The notes under the pieces are model-generated. The model had not been told where the DNA came from, did not search any database, and worked only from the letters and a program-made list of their open reading frames with translations. The translations under genes were made by a program, and so were the position numbers. From positions 1 to 57,205 of the forward strand of contig NZ_CAMFHZ010000023.1 of assembly GCF_945952435.1 (NCBI RefSeq): a stretch of DNA of 57,205 nt, given 5' to 3'. Shown piece by piece: positions 45,879 through 55,268 of the stretch; positions within the stretch are counted from its first letter, which is position 1; each line of letters opens with the position of its first letter. The stretch comes from an uncultured Microbacterium sp. GTDB taxonomy: Bacteria > Actinomycetota > Actinomycetes > Actinomycetales > Microbacteriaceae.

Positions 45879-48581
45879 CTATTCCAGGTCGGATCCGCTC
45901 GTGCCGGCGTTGACGTCGAGGAGGCGGTATTTCTCGGCGGCCTGCGCGGGCACGGCGGAGTCGACGTCCCCGCGCTTCGCGAGCAGCTGCAGTGTGCGGA
46001 CCACGACGGAGGGGCCGTCGATCTTGAAGTGCCGTCGCGCCGCGGCGCGCGTGTCCGAGAAACCGAAGCCGTCCGCGCCCAGCGTCGCCCAGTCGTTCGG
46101 GACGAACGGACGGATCTGGTCGGGCAGGTCCTTCGCGTAGTCGCTGACCGCCACGATCGGGCCGGTCGCGGACGCGAGCTGTCGCTGCACGAACGGCACC
46201 CGCGTTCCCCGGCCCAGGAACTCGTCCTCCTCGGCGGCGATCGCATCCCGGCGCAGCTCGGTCCAGCTGGTGACCGACCACACGTCGGCGGCCACGCCCC
46301 AGTCGTCCCGGAGCAGACGTTGGGCCTCCTGCGCCCAGCTGACGCCGATCCCGGACGCGAGCAGGTGCGCGCGGGGCGCGTCGACGGGCGCGATCCGGTG
46401 GATGCCGCCGAGGATCCCCTCGACGTCGACGCCCTCGGGCTCGGCCGGCTGCACGATCGGCTCGTTGTAGACCATGAGGTTGTAGATCACGTTGCGATCG
46501 GTCGAGTCCGCGCCGTACATGCGCTCGATGCCCGCGCGCACGATGTGGCCGATCTCGTAGCCGAACGCCGGGTCGTACGTGATGACCGCGGCGTTCGTCG
46601 CCGCGAGCAGCGGCGAGTGCCCGTCCGCGTGCTGCAGACCCTCGCCGGTCAGCGTGGTGCGCCCGGCGGTCGCCGAGATCAGGAATCCCCGCGCCATCTG
46701 GTCGGCGGCCGCCCAGATCGAGTCGCCCGTGCGCTGGAAGCCGAACATCGAGTAGAACACGTACACCGGCACCAGCGGCACGCCGTGGGTCGCGTAGGAC
46801 GTGCCCGCGGCGGTGAAGGCGGCGAGGGATCCGGCCTCGTTGATGCCGACGTGCAGGATCTGCCCCGCAGCCGACTCCTTGTACGACAGCACGATGTCGC
46901 GGTCGACGGCCAGGTAGTTCTGGCCGTGCGGGTTGTAGATCTTGGCGGTCGGGAAGAAGGCGTCCATGCCGAAGGTGCGCGCCTCGTCGGGGATGATCGG
47001 CACGATCCGCTGGCCGAACCCGGGATCGCGCATGAGGTCCTTCAGCACCCGCACGAAGGCCATCGTCGTGGCGGCGCGCTGTGTGCCGGATCCGCGCGCC
47101 GCGACCTCGTAGGCCTTCGCGTCCGGCAGTGCGATCTGACCCGAAGCCTGCGGACGACGCTCGGGGAGGTAGCCGCCGAGCGCGCGGCGGCGCTCCTGCA
47201 GATAGCGGATCTCCGGGGCGTCCGATCCCGGGTGGTAGTAGGGCGGCTCGTAGGGGTTCGCCTCGAGCTCGGCGTCCGAGATCGGCACGCGCAGGTGGTC
47301 GCGGAAGTCTTTGAGGTCCTGCAGGGTGAGCTTCTTCATCTGGTGCGTGGCGTTGCGCGCCTCGAACCGCGGACCCAGCCCGTAGCCCTTGACCGTCTTG
47401 ACGAGGATCACGGTGGGCTTGCCGTTGTGTTCCATCGACTGCCGATACGCCGCGAACACCTTGCGGTAGTCGTGGCCGCCGCGCTTGAGTCCCCAGATCT
47501 GCTCGTCGGTGAGGTCTTCCACGAGGGCGAGCGCACGCGGATCCTTGCCGAAGAAGTTCTCCCGGATGAAGCCGCCCGACTCCGCCTTGTAGGTCTGGTA
47601 GTCGCCGTCGGGGGTGGAGTTCATGATGTCGAGCAGGGCGCCCGAGTCGTCGCGGGCGAGCAGGTCGTCCCACTCGCGCCCCCAGACGACCTTGATGACG
47701 TTCCAGCCCGCGCCGCGGAAGAAGCCCTCCAGCTCCTGGATGATCTTGCCGTTGCCGCGCACCGGTCCGTCCAGGCGCTGCAGGTTGCAGTTCACGACGA
47801 AGGTCAAGTTGTCGAGCCCGTCGTTGGCCGCGAGCTGGAGCAGGCCGCGGCTCTCCGGCTCGTCCATCTCTCCGTCGCCGAGGAAGGCCCATACGTGCTG
47901 GTCCGCGGTGTCCGCGAGCCCGCGGTGATGCAGGTAGCGGTTCGACTGGGCCTGGTAGATCGCGTTCATCGGGCCGATGCCCATCGACACGGTGGGGAAC
48001 TCCCAGAACTCGGGCATGAGCCGCGGATGCGGGTAGGAGCTCAGCGCGTGCCCCGCGCGCGACTTCTCCTGACGGAAGCCGTCGAGGTCCTCCTCCCCCA
48101 GCCGTCCCTCCAGGAAGGCCCTCGCGTACATGCCCGGTGAGGCGTGCCCCTGGAAGTACACCTGGTCTCCGCCGCCGGGGTGGTCCTTGCCCCGGAAGAA
48201 GTGATTGAACCCGACCTCGTAGAGCGTCGCGGCGCCGGCGTAGGTGGAGATGTGCCCTCCGACGCCGATCCCCGGACGCTGCGCGCGATGCACCAGGATC
48301 GCCGCGTTCCAGCGCATCCAGGCCCGATAGCGGCGCTCCAGCTCCTCGTCGCCCGGGTAGACAGGCTCGTCCTCCGCGGCGATCGTGTTGACGTAGTCGG
48401 TCGTCGTGCGGGGCTCGGAGGCGAGTCCCGCCCGCGCCGCCAGCGATCGGACGATGTGCTCGCCGCGCTCGGATCCGCGCTGCGCGACCAGGGCGTCGAG
48501 GGATTCGAGCCATTCGGCGGTCTCTTCGGGATCGTGGTCCAGGGTGTCGGATCCGGCGGCGGAGCTGCGCTGTTCGTGCAT
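45879..48581 (-). CDS. aceE: Pyruvate dehydrogenase E1 component, homodimeric
   Basis: AceE decarboxylates pyruvate in the pyruvate dehydrogenase complex. At 900 residues it is the homodimeric type used by actinobacteria. It has [24 protein letters not shown], the ThDP motif [32 protein letters not shown] near residue 235, [18 protein letters not shown], and C-terminal transketolase domains ([17 protein letters not shown]). No paired operator was found before it, so its position in the cluster may be coincidental. AGAAAGG is a possible ribosome binding site. Confidence 0.97.
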   Translation of the reverse strand: MHEQRSSAAGSDTLDHDPEETAEWLESLDALVAQRGSERGEHIVRSLAARAGLASEPRTTTDYVNTIAAEDEPVYPGDEELERRYRAWMRWNAAILVHRAQRPGIGVGGHISTYAGAATLYEVGFNHFFRGKDHPGGGDQVYFQGHASPGMYARAFLEGRLGEEDLDGFRQEKSRAGHALSSYPHPRLMPEFWEFPTVSMGIGPMNAIYQAQSNRYLHHRGLADTADQHVWAFLGDGEMDEPESRGLLQLAANDGLDNLTFVVNCNLQRLDGPVRGNGKIIQELEGFFRGAGWNVIKVVWGREWDDLLARDDSGALLDIMNSTPDGDYQTYKAESGGFIRENFFGKDPRALALVEDLTDEQIWGLKRGGHDYRKVFAAYRQSMEHNGKPTVILVKTVKGYGLGPRFEARNATHQMKKLTLQDLKDFRDHLRVPISDAELEANPYEPPYYHPGSDAPEIRYLQERRRALGGYLPERRPQASGQIALPDAKAYEVAARGSGTQRAATTMAFVRVLKDLMRDPGFGQRIVPIIPDEARTFGMDAFFPTAKIYNPHGQNYLAVDRDIVLSYKESAAGQILHVGINEAGSLAAFTAAGTSYATHGVPLVPVYVFYSMFGFQRTGDSIWAAADQMARGFLISATAGRTTLTGEGLQHADGHSPLLAATNAAVITYDPAFGYEIGHIVRAGIERMYGADSTDRNVIYNLMVYNEPIVQPAEPEGVDVEGILGGIHRIAPVDAPRAHLLASGIGVSWAQEAQRLLRDDWGVAADVWSVTSWTELRRDAIAAEEDEFLGRGTRVPFVQRQLASATGPIVAVSDYAKDLPDQIRPFVPNDWATLGADGFGFSDTRAAARRHFKIDGPSVVVRTLQLLAKRGDVDSAVPAQAAEKYRLLDVNAGTSGSDLE

Positions 48582-48649
48582 CTTCGGCCTTTCTGTGAGA
48601 GGTTGGGGCGCCGTCGCGAGGCGGCGGTTCAGGGACGTGAGGAGTGAGG

Positions 48650-49408
48650 ATGAGCGGACGCATCGCCGTGGTGACGGGTGCGGGATCCGGGATCGGGCGC
48701 GCCGTGGCGCTGCGGATGCTGGCGGAGGGATGGCGCGTGGCGTTGGCCGGGCGGCGCGAGGATCCGCTGCGGGAGACCGCCGAGCGCGCGGCCGCGCATC
48801 CCGGAGAAGCGCTCGTGGTGCCGACGGACATCACCGTCGAGGCCGACGTCGACGCGCTCTTCGCGCGCACGGTCGAGGCGTGGGGCCGGGTGGACGTGCT
48901 CTTCAACAACGCGGGGGCGTTCGGTCCCGCGGCCTCGGCCGCCGACATCGCGCTCGCCGACTGGGAGAGCACGCTCGCCGTGAACGTCACCGGCGCCCTG
49001 CTCTGCGCACGGGCCGCGATGCGGGTGATGCGCGCGCAGGATCCGCAGGGCGGGCGGATCATCAACAACGGCTCGATCTCGGCCCAGTCCCCGCGCCCCC
49101 TCTCCGTCGCGTACGCCGTCAGCAAGCATGCGATGACCGGGCTGACGCGCTCGATCGACCTGGATGGCCGCGCCGCGGGCATCTCCTGCGGCCAGATCGA
49201 CATCGGCAACACCCGCACCGAGCTCATGGACGAGCTCGGTGTGGGCACCGGCGCCCTGCAGCCCGACGGGAGCCGCCGTGTCGAGCCGACCTTCGACCTG
49301 GACGACGCCGCTCGCACGGTGCTGCTCATGGCCGATCTGCCGCCGGAGGCGAACATCGCCGCCCTCACGATCACCGCGAGCGGGATGCCCTTCGGGGGTC
49401 GCGGCTGA
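48650..49408 (+). CDS. SDR family oxidoreductase
   Basis: This 252-residue short-chain dehydrogenase has the cofactor motif [25 protein letters not shown] (NNAG), and the catalytic Ser/Tyr/Lys of [10 protein letters not shown] and [11 protein letters not shown] basic residue after the first strand (LAGRRED) suggests NADP(H). It is divergent from aceE and convergent with uricase. The substrate is unknown. The ATG at 48650 follows GGAG with a 5-nt gap; a GTG at 48644 lies within that site. Confidence 0.9.
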   Translation: MSGRIAVVTGAGSGIGRAVALRMLAEGWRVALAGRREDPLRETAERAAAHPGEALVVPTDITVEADVDALFARTVEAWGRVDVLFNNAGAFGPAASAADIALADWESTLAVNVTGALLCARAAMRVMRAQDPQGGRIINNGSISAQSPRPLSVAYAVSKHAMTGLTRSIDLDGRAAGISCGQIDIGNTRTELMDELGVGTGALQPDGSRRVEPTFDLDDAARTVLLMADLPPEANIAALTITASGMPFGGRG

Positions 49409-49499
49409 GCCGCTGCGCCCTATGCGACTCACCCGGACCCCCTCACCCGTCGGACCCGGTTCGGAGGTCCGGATCAGCGCCTCGTGCGCGAGCCCGCGC

Positions 49500-50393
49500 T
49501 CAGCAGAAGCCGGCGACGGCCTCCCACGCCCAGTGGTCGGTGTCGGCGCCGTCGCGCAGGAACGCCGCCTCGATGAGGCCGTACGGACGGTCCGCCGCGT
49601 AGAAGACCTCGTTGGGGTTCTCCAGTCCGAACGGCGAGAGGTCCACGACGAAGTGGTGCTTGTTCGGCGTCGAGAAGCGGATCTCGTCGATCTCGGGATG
49701 CGCTTCGAGGACGGCCTCTGCCATCTCCTTCAGCGTGTGCTGCAGCGCGTACGAGTAGTTGCGGGAGAAGCCGGCGAGCAGCAGACGGCGCACGTCGGCG
49801 TACACCTCGTTGAAGTCGAGGTCCGTGCGGTTGTAGCGCCATTTCGCGGTCACCGAGGTGGCGAGGATGCGATCCTCGGTCTCCGGCAGCGTCGTGTACG
49901 GATCCTTCGGGTAGCCGACGAAGCCGCTCGCGGTGGACTTGAGGACCGTGAGGTCCTTGAGGCCCGCGATGATCGTCGTGTCGCCTTCGTCGATCTGCAC
50001 GAGTGCGGTGCGGGTCTCCGTGCCGCCGCGCACGAACGCGTGGTCGTGCGCGCCGCCGTCGCCGTCGATGCGCAGCCAGGTGTACTGCTCCGCCGACCAG
50101 CGCCCGCCGGTGACCCAGTCGAATCCGCCGGTGAAGTGACGCCCGAGCCGGAGCAGGTACTCCTCGGGGCTGCCGATGCCGTCCTTGGCGAAGGCGAAGA
50201 CCGTGTTCTTCTGCGTATCCGTGGCGACGACGTGCTCGTTGTTGCCGTCGAAGTGCGCGGAGGCGAAGTCGCCGCGCAACTGGGACGTGACGTTCAGATC
50301 CTCGATCTCGTGGCGGTCGGTGTCACGGGTGATGCGGACGACGCGGTTCTCCGCCTTGCCGTACTGGTTCTTTCCCAGGACGATGTTCGTCAT
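49500..50393 (-). CDS. Urate oxidase (uricase)
   Basis: Uricase oxidises urate to 5-hydroxyisourate. The 297-residue protein carries NIVLGKNQYGKAENRVVRITR (active-site Lys), VATDTQKNTVFAFAKDG (Thr-Asp-Thr-Gln), DLTVLKSTASGFVGYPKDPYTTL, RILATSVTAKWRY and PNKHHFVVDLSPFGLENPNEVFYAADRPYG. It is complete and cofactor-free by family. It is the third gene of the uraD-uraH-uricase operon, 12 nt after uraH. Confidence 0.97.
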   Translation of the reverse strand: MTNIVLGKNQYGKAENRVVRITRDTDRHEIEDLNVTSQLRGDFASAHFDGNNEHVVATDTQKNTVFAFAKDGIGSPEEYLLRLGRHFTGGFDWVTGGRWSAEQYTWLRIDGDGGAHDHAFVRGGTETRTALVQIDEGDTTIIAGLKDLTVLKSTASGFVGYPKDPYTTLPETEDRILATSVTAKWRYNRTDLDFNEVYADVRRLLLAGFSRNYSYALQHTLKEMAEAVLEAHPEIDEIRFSTPNKHHFVVDLSPFGLENPNEVFYAADRPYGLIEAAFLRDGADTDHWAWEAVAGFC

Positions 50394-50405
50394 GTCGAAT
50401 TCCTC

Positions 50406-50747
50406 TTAGCTTCCTCGGTAGGTGGAATAGGCGAACGGACTGAGCAGGAGCGGCACGTGGTAGTGCTCCTGCGCGGCGTCGACCAGGAAGGTCAGCACCA
50501 CCTCCGGGAAGAAGGCGTCCGTGTCGATGCCGGCGAAGTAGGCCGCCGTGTCGAACCGGAGGCGGTACGCACCGCTCTCCAGCCGCTCGGGGCCCAGGTC
50601 TTTCACCCGCCCGTCGGCATCGGTGAGGCCCGTACCGATCCCGACCCATCCGTCGCCGTCTCGGGCCTCGAGTACGACGGCGACGCCGGGCGCGGGGCGC
50701 CCGATCGATGTGTCCAGGATGTGGGTGGTCACGTGAGAGACGCTCAT
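50406..50747 (-). CDS. uraH: Hydroxyisourate hydrolase
   Basis: This 113-residue transthyretin-like enzyme hydrolyses 5-hydroxyisourate to OHCU. VTTHILDTSIGRPAPGVAVVLEA at the N-terminus, DGRVKDL, FFPEVVLTF, HYHVPLLLSPFAYSTYRGS at the C-terminus are the family signature, with the HYHVPLLLSPF and YRGS elements intact. The ATG overlaps the uraD stop (ATGA). Confidence 0.97.
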   Translation of the reverse strand: MSVSHVTTHILDTSIGRPAPGVAVVLEARDGDGWVGIGTGLTDADGRVKDLGPERLESGAYRLRFDTAAYFAGIDTDAFFPEVVLTFLVDAAQEHYHVPLLLSPFAYSTYRGS

Positions 50748-51247
50748 GGGCGTGCTCCTTCGGTCTGGAGGGAGGCTTCGAGCCGGAGCGCGGCGATCTC
50801 GCGCAGCTGCTGCTCGACGACCGCGAGCTCCTGCTCGTCGGTGCTGCCCAGCCGCTCGTGCAGCAGGGCGAGGATCTCGGTGGCCGTGCGTCCCGCGGCG
50901 CGCACCAGGAAGACACGATCGAAGCGCTCTTCGTAGGCGCGGTTGCCCTCGACGAGGGCGGCGGCCGTCTCGTCGTCGATGCTCGGCTGCTCGCGCCGCG
51001 AGTGCGCAGCCTCGGCGGTGCTTCCCTCGACCCTGGCGCCGATGCGCGGGTGGTGTGCGAGCGCGGCGTCCAGTTCGCCCTCCGAGAACGGAGCGGCGGC
51101 GGTGATCGCCGCCTCCGCGAGCGCCGCGACGCTGGCATATGGGCGTCCGTCCACGATCGCGTCGATCCAGCGCGCGATGTCGAGGGCGGGCCTCACGGCG
51201 ATCACGGCGGCGGCACGATCCGCGGAGTTGAACTCCTCGAGCAACAT
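50744..51247 (-). CDS. uraD: 2-oxo-4-hydroxy-4-carboxy-5-ureidoimidazoline decarboxylase
   Basis: OHCU decarboxylase completes the step to (S)-allantoin. The 167-residue helical protein starts LLEEFNSADRAAAVIAV. It has the conserved HHPRIGAR (catalytic His) with a following Glu/Ser-rich segment, and NRAYEERFDRVFLVRAAGRTATEILALLHERLG near the C-terminus. It is the first gene of the urate operon, with GAGG 9 nt before the ATG. The paired operator at 51330-51365 lies about 85 nt upstream. Confidence 0.95.
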   Translation of the reverse strand: MLLEEFNSADRAAAVIAVRPALDIARWIDAIVDGRPYASVAALAEAAITAAAPFSEGELDAALAHHPRIGARVEGSTAEAAHSRREQPSIDDETAAALVEGNRAYEERFDRVFLVRAAGRTATEILALLHERLGSTDEQELAVVEQQLREIAALRLEASLQTEGARP

Positions 51248-51329
51248 CTTCGATCCTCAAGCCATGCTGGCATCCGGCGTGTCGTGCATACGGGGACCCG
51301 CGGGCGGGGTCCGATCCTCTGGGAAAGGT

Positions 51330-51365
51330 TTCCGTAGTCCGGAACTGTTATTTCAGCATGTGTAA
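51330..51365 (-). promoter_or_regulatory. Paired 21-bp-spaced operator, site E (urate operon)
   Basis: TTCCG-TAGTC-CGGAA (51330-51344, perfect arms) and TTTCA-GCATG-TGTAA (51351-51365) have centres 21 bp apart. The uraD start is at 51247. Confidence 0.75.
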
Positions 51366-51457
51366 CCATTGTGCGCATCGGATCCGACGCTGTCAACCCC
51401 TCGCGGGGCATCCTGCTGACGTGCCGACCCGTGCCGTACCGGACCGGGCGGTGCGGT

Positions 51458-51567
51458 CCCGTCCGTCGTGCGACGATCCGCACATCCGACGTCGTTCAGC
51501 ACGCGGATCGACCCCGACCCCTGCGCTGATCGTCGCACCCTGTGCACATCGTCGCACGCCGGACGGG
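51458..51567. repeat. 27-bp inverted repeat in the uraD-bcp gap
   Basis: The 27 bp at 51458-51484 and at 51541-51567 are inverted copies with 3 mismatches; the core is ATCGTCGCAC. A partial third core (ATCGTCGCACCC) is at 51529-51540. The 369-nt gap 51248-51616 holds no gene, only this repeat and operator site E. Confidence 0.8.
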
Positions 51568-51616
51568 GAGAGCACACCCCCGGAGCCCCCGACCTGGGCG
51601 CGGGCTCCGATGCGAT

Positions 51617-52084
51617 TCAGACGCCGAGCGCCTCGCGCAGCCGGGCGACGTGCCCCGACGCGTCCACGCCGTACTCCGCGCGCTCCACGCGCCCGGATCC
51701 GTCGATCACGAAGGTCGAGCGGATCACGCCCTCGAACGTGCGCCCTTCGACGGTCTTCTCCCCCCACACGCCCCACGCGCGGGCGACGGCGGCGTCCGTG
51801 TCCGCGAGCAGCGGGAAGGTGAGCCCCTCCGCCTCGGCGAAGGCGCGGATCTCGTCGACGCTGTCGGGCGAGATCCCGATCACGGCGTAGCCGGCAGCGG
51901 CCAGGGACGAGAGGCTGTCCCGGAAGTCGCACGCCTCGGTCGTGCAGCCGGGCGTCGCGGCCTTGGGATAGAAGTACACGACGACGTTGCGCCCTCGGTA
52001 GTCGGCGAGCGCGACCCGGGCGCCGTCCGCGTCGTCCAGGGCGAAATCGGGGGCGAGGTCGCCCGGGGCGAGTCGAGTGCTCAT
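51617..52084 (-). CDS. bcp: Thioredoxin-dependent thiol peroxidase (Bcp/PrxQ)
   Basis: This 155-residue peroxiredoxin reduces hydroperoxides. Peroxidatic Cys47 is in YPKAATPGCTTEACDF and resolving Cys52 is five residues on, the PrxQ two-Cys spacing. It starts LAPGDLAPDFALDDADG and ends normally. It lies 87 nt downstream of the CitE-like gene on the same strand. Uricase releases H2O2, so a peroxidase near the urate operon makes sense, though it is a separate transcript from uricase. Confidence 0.95.
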   Translation of the reverse strand: MSTRLAPGDLAPDFALDDADGARVALADYRGRNVVVYFYPKAATPGCTTEACDFRDSLSSLAAAGYAVIGISPDSVDEIRAFAEAEGLTFPLLADTDAAVARAWGVWGEKTVEGRTFEGVIRSTFVIDGSGRVERAEYGVDASGHVARLREALGV

Positions 52085-52171
52085 GTTCTCTCCGTTCGGT
52101 GGGACGTGATCCTCCGCGGCGCGCAGGATCGGGATCGAGGCCTTCGCGACGGCTCCCGCCGACGCGGAGAG

Positions 52172-53032
52172 TCAGCGGGCGACGGGGAGGACGCCGAACG
52201 CCTCGGCGAGCTGCATGATCTTGCGGGCGCGGCCCAGGCGGGGCAGATCGCTGCCGTCGCGGACGATGCAGCCGCGCGCCTCGAAGTCCTCCAGGAACTC
52301 GTAGGCCCACTCGACATCGGTCCGGGTCGGGCTGATGACCTCGTTGACGACCGGCGTCTGGTCGGCCTGCAGGCAGAGCTTGCCGGTCATGCCCATCGAG
52401 ACCGTGATCGCCGACTGCTCGCGCAGGATCGGGTGGCTGGAGCCGACGGTCGGCCCGTCGATCGGACCCGGCAGGCCTCCCGCACGGCTGGAGATCACGA
52501 GCCGCGCACGCGGGTAGGCCATCGCCTCGCGATCCGCGGACATGCCCGTGTCGCGGCGGAAGTCCCCACTGCCGAACGCGAGGCGGAATGCGCCCTGCGC
52601 CCGGGCGATCTCCGTCGCGTTCTCGATCCCGACCGCCGACTCGACGAGCGCGACCACGGGCACGCGCGCCCCGAGGCGGTTGTAGGTGTCGGTGACCTGG
52701 GTGCCGAACTCCGTCTTCGCCAGCATCACGCCTTGCAGCCCCGGGGCCGCGCGCAGCGCCTCGAGATCCGCTGCCCAGTGCTCGCTCGTCGCATCGTTGA
52801 TGCGCACCCAGGCGCGATTGCCCTCGCCGTGCAGCCACTGCACGACGTCGTCGCGGGCGGAGTCCTTGTGGCTCGCATCGACCGCGTCCTCGACGTCCAG
52901 CACCACCGCGTCGGCGTGGGATCGGGCGTTCTCGTCGAACGTCTCCGGGCGCGTGGCCGCGACGAGCAGCCACGAGCGCGCCAGCTCCGGCGCGATCTCG
53001 CGCGGACCGGGAGTGGACAGGGGAGCGTTCAT
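52172..53032 (-). CDS. CitE-like CoA-ester lyase (HpcH/HpaI family)
   Basis: This 286-residue CitE-type TIM barrel has RSWLLVAATRPETFDENARSHADAVVLDVEDAVDASHKDSAR, AWVRINDATSEHW, GVMLAKTEF, VALVESAVGIENATEIA (metal Glu) and LAFGSGDFRRDTG. CitE-like proteins make or split malyl-, citramalyl- or similar CoA esters, and some have malate synthase activity with glyoxylate and acetyl-CoA. The operator pair at its start links it to the glyoxylate regulon, so a glyoxylate-using lyase is inferred. The ATG at 53032 has only a weak ribosome binding site. Confidence 0.9.
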   Translation of the reverse strand: MNAPLSTPGPREIAPELARSWLLVAATRPETFDENARSHADAVVLDVEDAVDASHKDSARDDVVQWLHGEGNRAWVRINDATSEHWAADLEALRAAPGLQGVMLAKTEFGTQVTDTYNRLGARVPVVALVESAVGIENATEIARAQGAFRLAFGSGDFRRDTGMSADREAMAYPRARLVISSRAGGLPGPIDGPTVGSSHPILREQSAITVSMGMTGKLCLQADQTPVVNEVISPTRTDVEWAYEFLEDFEARGCIVRDGSDLPRLGRARKIMQLAEAFGVLPVAR

Positions 53033-53036
53033 CAGG

Positions 53037-53072
53037 TTCCGTTTCGTGAAAGGAGAATTCTGTATTTTGGAA
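53037..53072 (-). promoter_or_regulatory. Paired 21-bp-spaced operator, site F (CitE-like gene)
   Basis: TTCCG-TTTCG-TGAAA (53037-53051) and TTCTG-TATTT-TGGAA (53058-53072) have centres 21 bp apart and reach to within 4 nt of the start codon. Confidence 0.75.
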
Positions 53073-53213
53073 AGTCTACGCCGGGGCAGGCTCGCAGGCC
53101 AGGCTCCGGCGTCTTCCTGCCGCCCCCGTGCGCGCTGCGCGGAGAACGGGCGGGGCGACGACACCACGCCGGCCATCCGTCAATTCTGCCCGACTCGACC
53201 CGGATTCGGGCGT

Positions 53214-54434
53214 TCAGGCTCCCCGCTGCGCCACGACCGCGTCCCACAGTGCCGCGGCGACCTCGCGTTTCGTGCCGCTCGCGGCCGCGACCACCGATCC
53301 GTCCTCGCCGACGACCTCGATCGCATTGACCGTGCTCCCGAAGCCGTGCGCGGCATCCGCACGATTCACGGCGAGCAGATCGACGCCCTTGCGCTCCCGC
53401 TTGCGGCGAGCACGGGCCCGGCGGTCCTCGGCATCCGTCAGCGTCTCCGCCGCGAAACCGACCAGGGTCTGTCCGGCGGGCGCGCGCCCGGCCCGCCGAC
53501 GATCGCCCAGCGCCGCGAGCACGTCCTCGGTCTCGACGAGGTCGATCCGATCGAGCGTCCCCTCCTCCTTCGTGAGCTTGTGAGCCGACTCCTCCGCGGG
53601 TCGGTAGTCGGCGACCGCGGCGGCCATCACGACGACGTCCGACGAGGCGGCGATGCTCGTGACCGCCTGCGAGAGCTCGGCCGCCGTACCGACGTGATGG
53701 ATCCGGATCCGCGGATGCCGCACGACCGCGAGCACCTCCGCATCGACGTTCGCGGCGACGAGGTCGACCTCCGCGCCCCGATCTGCGGCCTCCCGGGCGA
53801 TCGCTGCCCCCTGACGGCCGCTCGAACGGTTCCCGAGATAGCGGACCGGATCGATCGGCTCCCGGGTCCCACCGGCCGAGACCGCGACCCGCAGCCCCGT
53901 CAGATCCTGCGGGGCGAGCAGACGCAGCGCCGCCGCCGCGATGTCCTCGGGCTCGCTCATGCGTCCGGGGCCGCTGTCGCCCCCGGCGAGCGGTCCGTCC
54001 TCCGGGCCGATCAGGTGCACGCCGCGTTCGACAAGAGTACGAACGTTGGCCCTGGTCGCCGGGTGCGCCCACATCTCCGCGTGCATCGCGGGGGCCACGA
54101 GCACCGGCGCAGTCGTGGCGAGCAGGGTCGTGCCGAGCAGGTTGTCGGCGATGCCCGCCGCCATGCGCGCGAGCGTGTTCGCGGTGGCGGGCGCGACCAC
54201 GACGAGATCCGCGCCCTGGCCGAGGGCGACGTGGCGCACCCGGGCGACGTCGTCGTGCACGCTCGTGGTGACCGGGTTGCGGCTGATCGCCTCCCAGGTG
54301 GGCGCGCCCACGAATCGCAGGGCGTCCTCCGTGGGCACGACCGTGACGTCGTGGCCGGCCTTCACGAGGAGGCGCACCAGCTGCACCGACTTGTACGCCG
54401 CGATGCCGCCGGAGACCCCCACCACGATGTCCAT
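53214..54434 (-). CDS. coaBC: Bifunctional phosphopantothenoylcysteine decarboxylase/synthetase
   Basis: CoaBC couples cysteine to phosphopantothenate and decarboxylates the product in CoA synthesis. The 406-residue protein has an N-terminal FMN-binding CoaC domain (IVVGVSGGIAAYKS, PATANTLARMAAGIADNLL, APAMHAEMW) and a C-terminal CoaB domain (VSAGGTREPIDPVRYLGNRSSGRQG, VVMAAAVADYRP, LVGFAAET). The ATG at 54434 follows GAGGG and also CAGAAT at the leaderless spacing. The much longer frame upstream runs into the divergent gene and is not used. Confidence 0.96.
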   Translation of the reverse strand: MDIVVGVSGGIAAYKSVQLVRLLVKAGHDVTVVPTEDALRFVGAPTWEAISRNPVTTSVHDDVARVRHVALGQGADLVVVAPATANTLARMAAGIADNLLGTTLLATTAPVLVAPAMHAEMWAHPATRANVRTLVERGVHLIGPEDGPLAGGDSGPGRMSEPEDIAAAALRLLAPQDLTGLRVAVSAGGTREPIDPVRYLGNRSSGRQGAAIAREAADRGAEVDLVAANVDAEVLAVVRHPRIRIHHVGTAAELSQAVTSIAASSDVVVMAAAVADYRPAEESAHKLTKEEGTLDRIDLVETEDVLAALGDRRRAGRAPAGQTLVGFAAETLTDAEDRRARARRKRERKGVDLLAVNRADAAHGFGSTVNAIEVVGEDGSVVAAASGTKREVAAALWDAVVAQRGA

Positions 54435-54530
54435 CCCTCGATTCTGCCATCCGGCATCCGTGCCCGCCCTTGTGCAGGGCGTCCACGCCGTTACGCGTAC
54501 CCACACGGATCCACCCACCGGCGGCCTGCC

Positions 54531-54536
54531 TAGACT
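54531..54536 (+). promoter_or_regulatory. Leaderless -10 box (TAGACT) for the NRDE gene
   Basis: TAGACT, the 6-nt spacer GAACCC, then the GTG at 54543. The box lies 97 nt from the divergent coaBC start. Confidence 0.7.
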
Positions 54537-54542
54537 GAACCC

Positions 54543-55268
54543 GTGTGCACGGTCGTGATCGAGGTCGACACCGTTCGACGGGCTCAGGGACCAGGGGCGC
54601 GGCTGCTGGCCGTGCGCGACGAGGATCCGCTGCGCGAGTGGGACGCGCTCGGCGAGTGGTGGCCGGATCGGCCCGGCGTCATCGGGATCCGCGACCGTCG
54701 CGCGGGCGGTGCCTGGCTCGCCGCGGATCCCGCGACCGGGCGCCTCGCCGTGCTGCTGAACCGCGCCGACGTGCTCGACCTTCCCGACGACAAGGCCGTC
54801 TCCCGCGGCGCACTCGCGCTCGCCTCCGTCGCCGACGCCTCCGAGGGTCTCCGCGAACGCCTCGAGTCGGGCGCGGTGCGGATGCACGGCTTCAATCTGC
54901 TCGAGGTCTCCCCCGCCGGCGCCCGCGTGCTGTCGTGGGACGGCGCGACGCTGCGCGAGACGCCCGTCCCCAGCGGCGTGCACATGATCGCGCACGACGA
55001 CCTCGACGACCCGGCCACGGCGCGGATCGTGCGCTGGCTGCCGGAGTTCCGCGCGCAGCCGGCCACGGGAGACGACTGGCCGGACTCGTGGATCCGCCTG
55101 CTCGCCGAGACCGCGGAATTGGATCCGGCCGACGATCGCGCGATCATCCGCGACAACCGCCCACACGGCTATCCGACGCAGTCGCTGCTCTACGCGACCG
55201 CCGCCGTCGACGCGGACGGCGTCGACGTGCGCGACCACGCCCTCCCGGCACCGGCGCACTGGGCATGA
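54543..55268 (+). CDS. NRDE/TANGO2-like family protein
   Basis: This 241-residue protein begins MCTVVIEV with Cys2, as in the NRDE (TANGO2) family. The family motif NRDE appears as VRDEDPLREWD, with Asn replaced. Further support is PDRPGVIGIRDRRAGGAWLA and the C-terminal RDNRPHGYPTQSLLYA. Eukaryotic relatives affect membrane trafficking and heme or lipid balance; the bacterial role is unknown. It overlaps lplA by 4 nt (ATGA). The GTG is fixed by the TAGACT box. Confidence 0.85.
   Translation: MCTVVIEVDTVRRAQGPGARLLAVRDEDPLREWDALGEWWPDRPGVIGIRDRRAGGAWLAADPATGRLAVLLNRADVLDLPDDKAVSRGALALASVADASEGLRERLESGAVRMHGFNLLEVSPAGARVLSWDGATLRETPVPSGVHMIAHDDLDDPATARIVRWLPEFRAQPATGDDWPDSWIRLLAETAELDPADDRAIIRDNRPHGYPTQSLLYATAAVDADGVDVRDHALPAPAHWA

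Noticed and set aside
48582..48649. A possible seventh paired operator between aceE and the SDR gene.
   Set aside because: No TTYCR-N5-YGGAA match or 21-bp pair is present in this gap.
45301..49374. A 1357-codon minus-strand frame spanning iclR, aceE and the SDR gene.
   Set aside because: It is out of frame with aceE, which has all its motifs in another frame.
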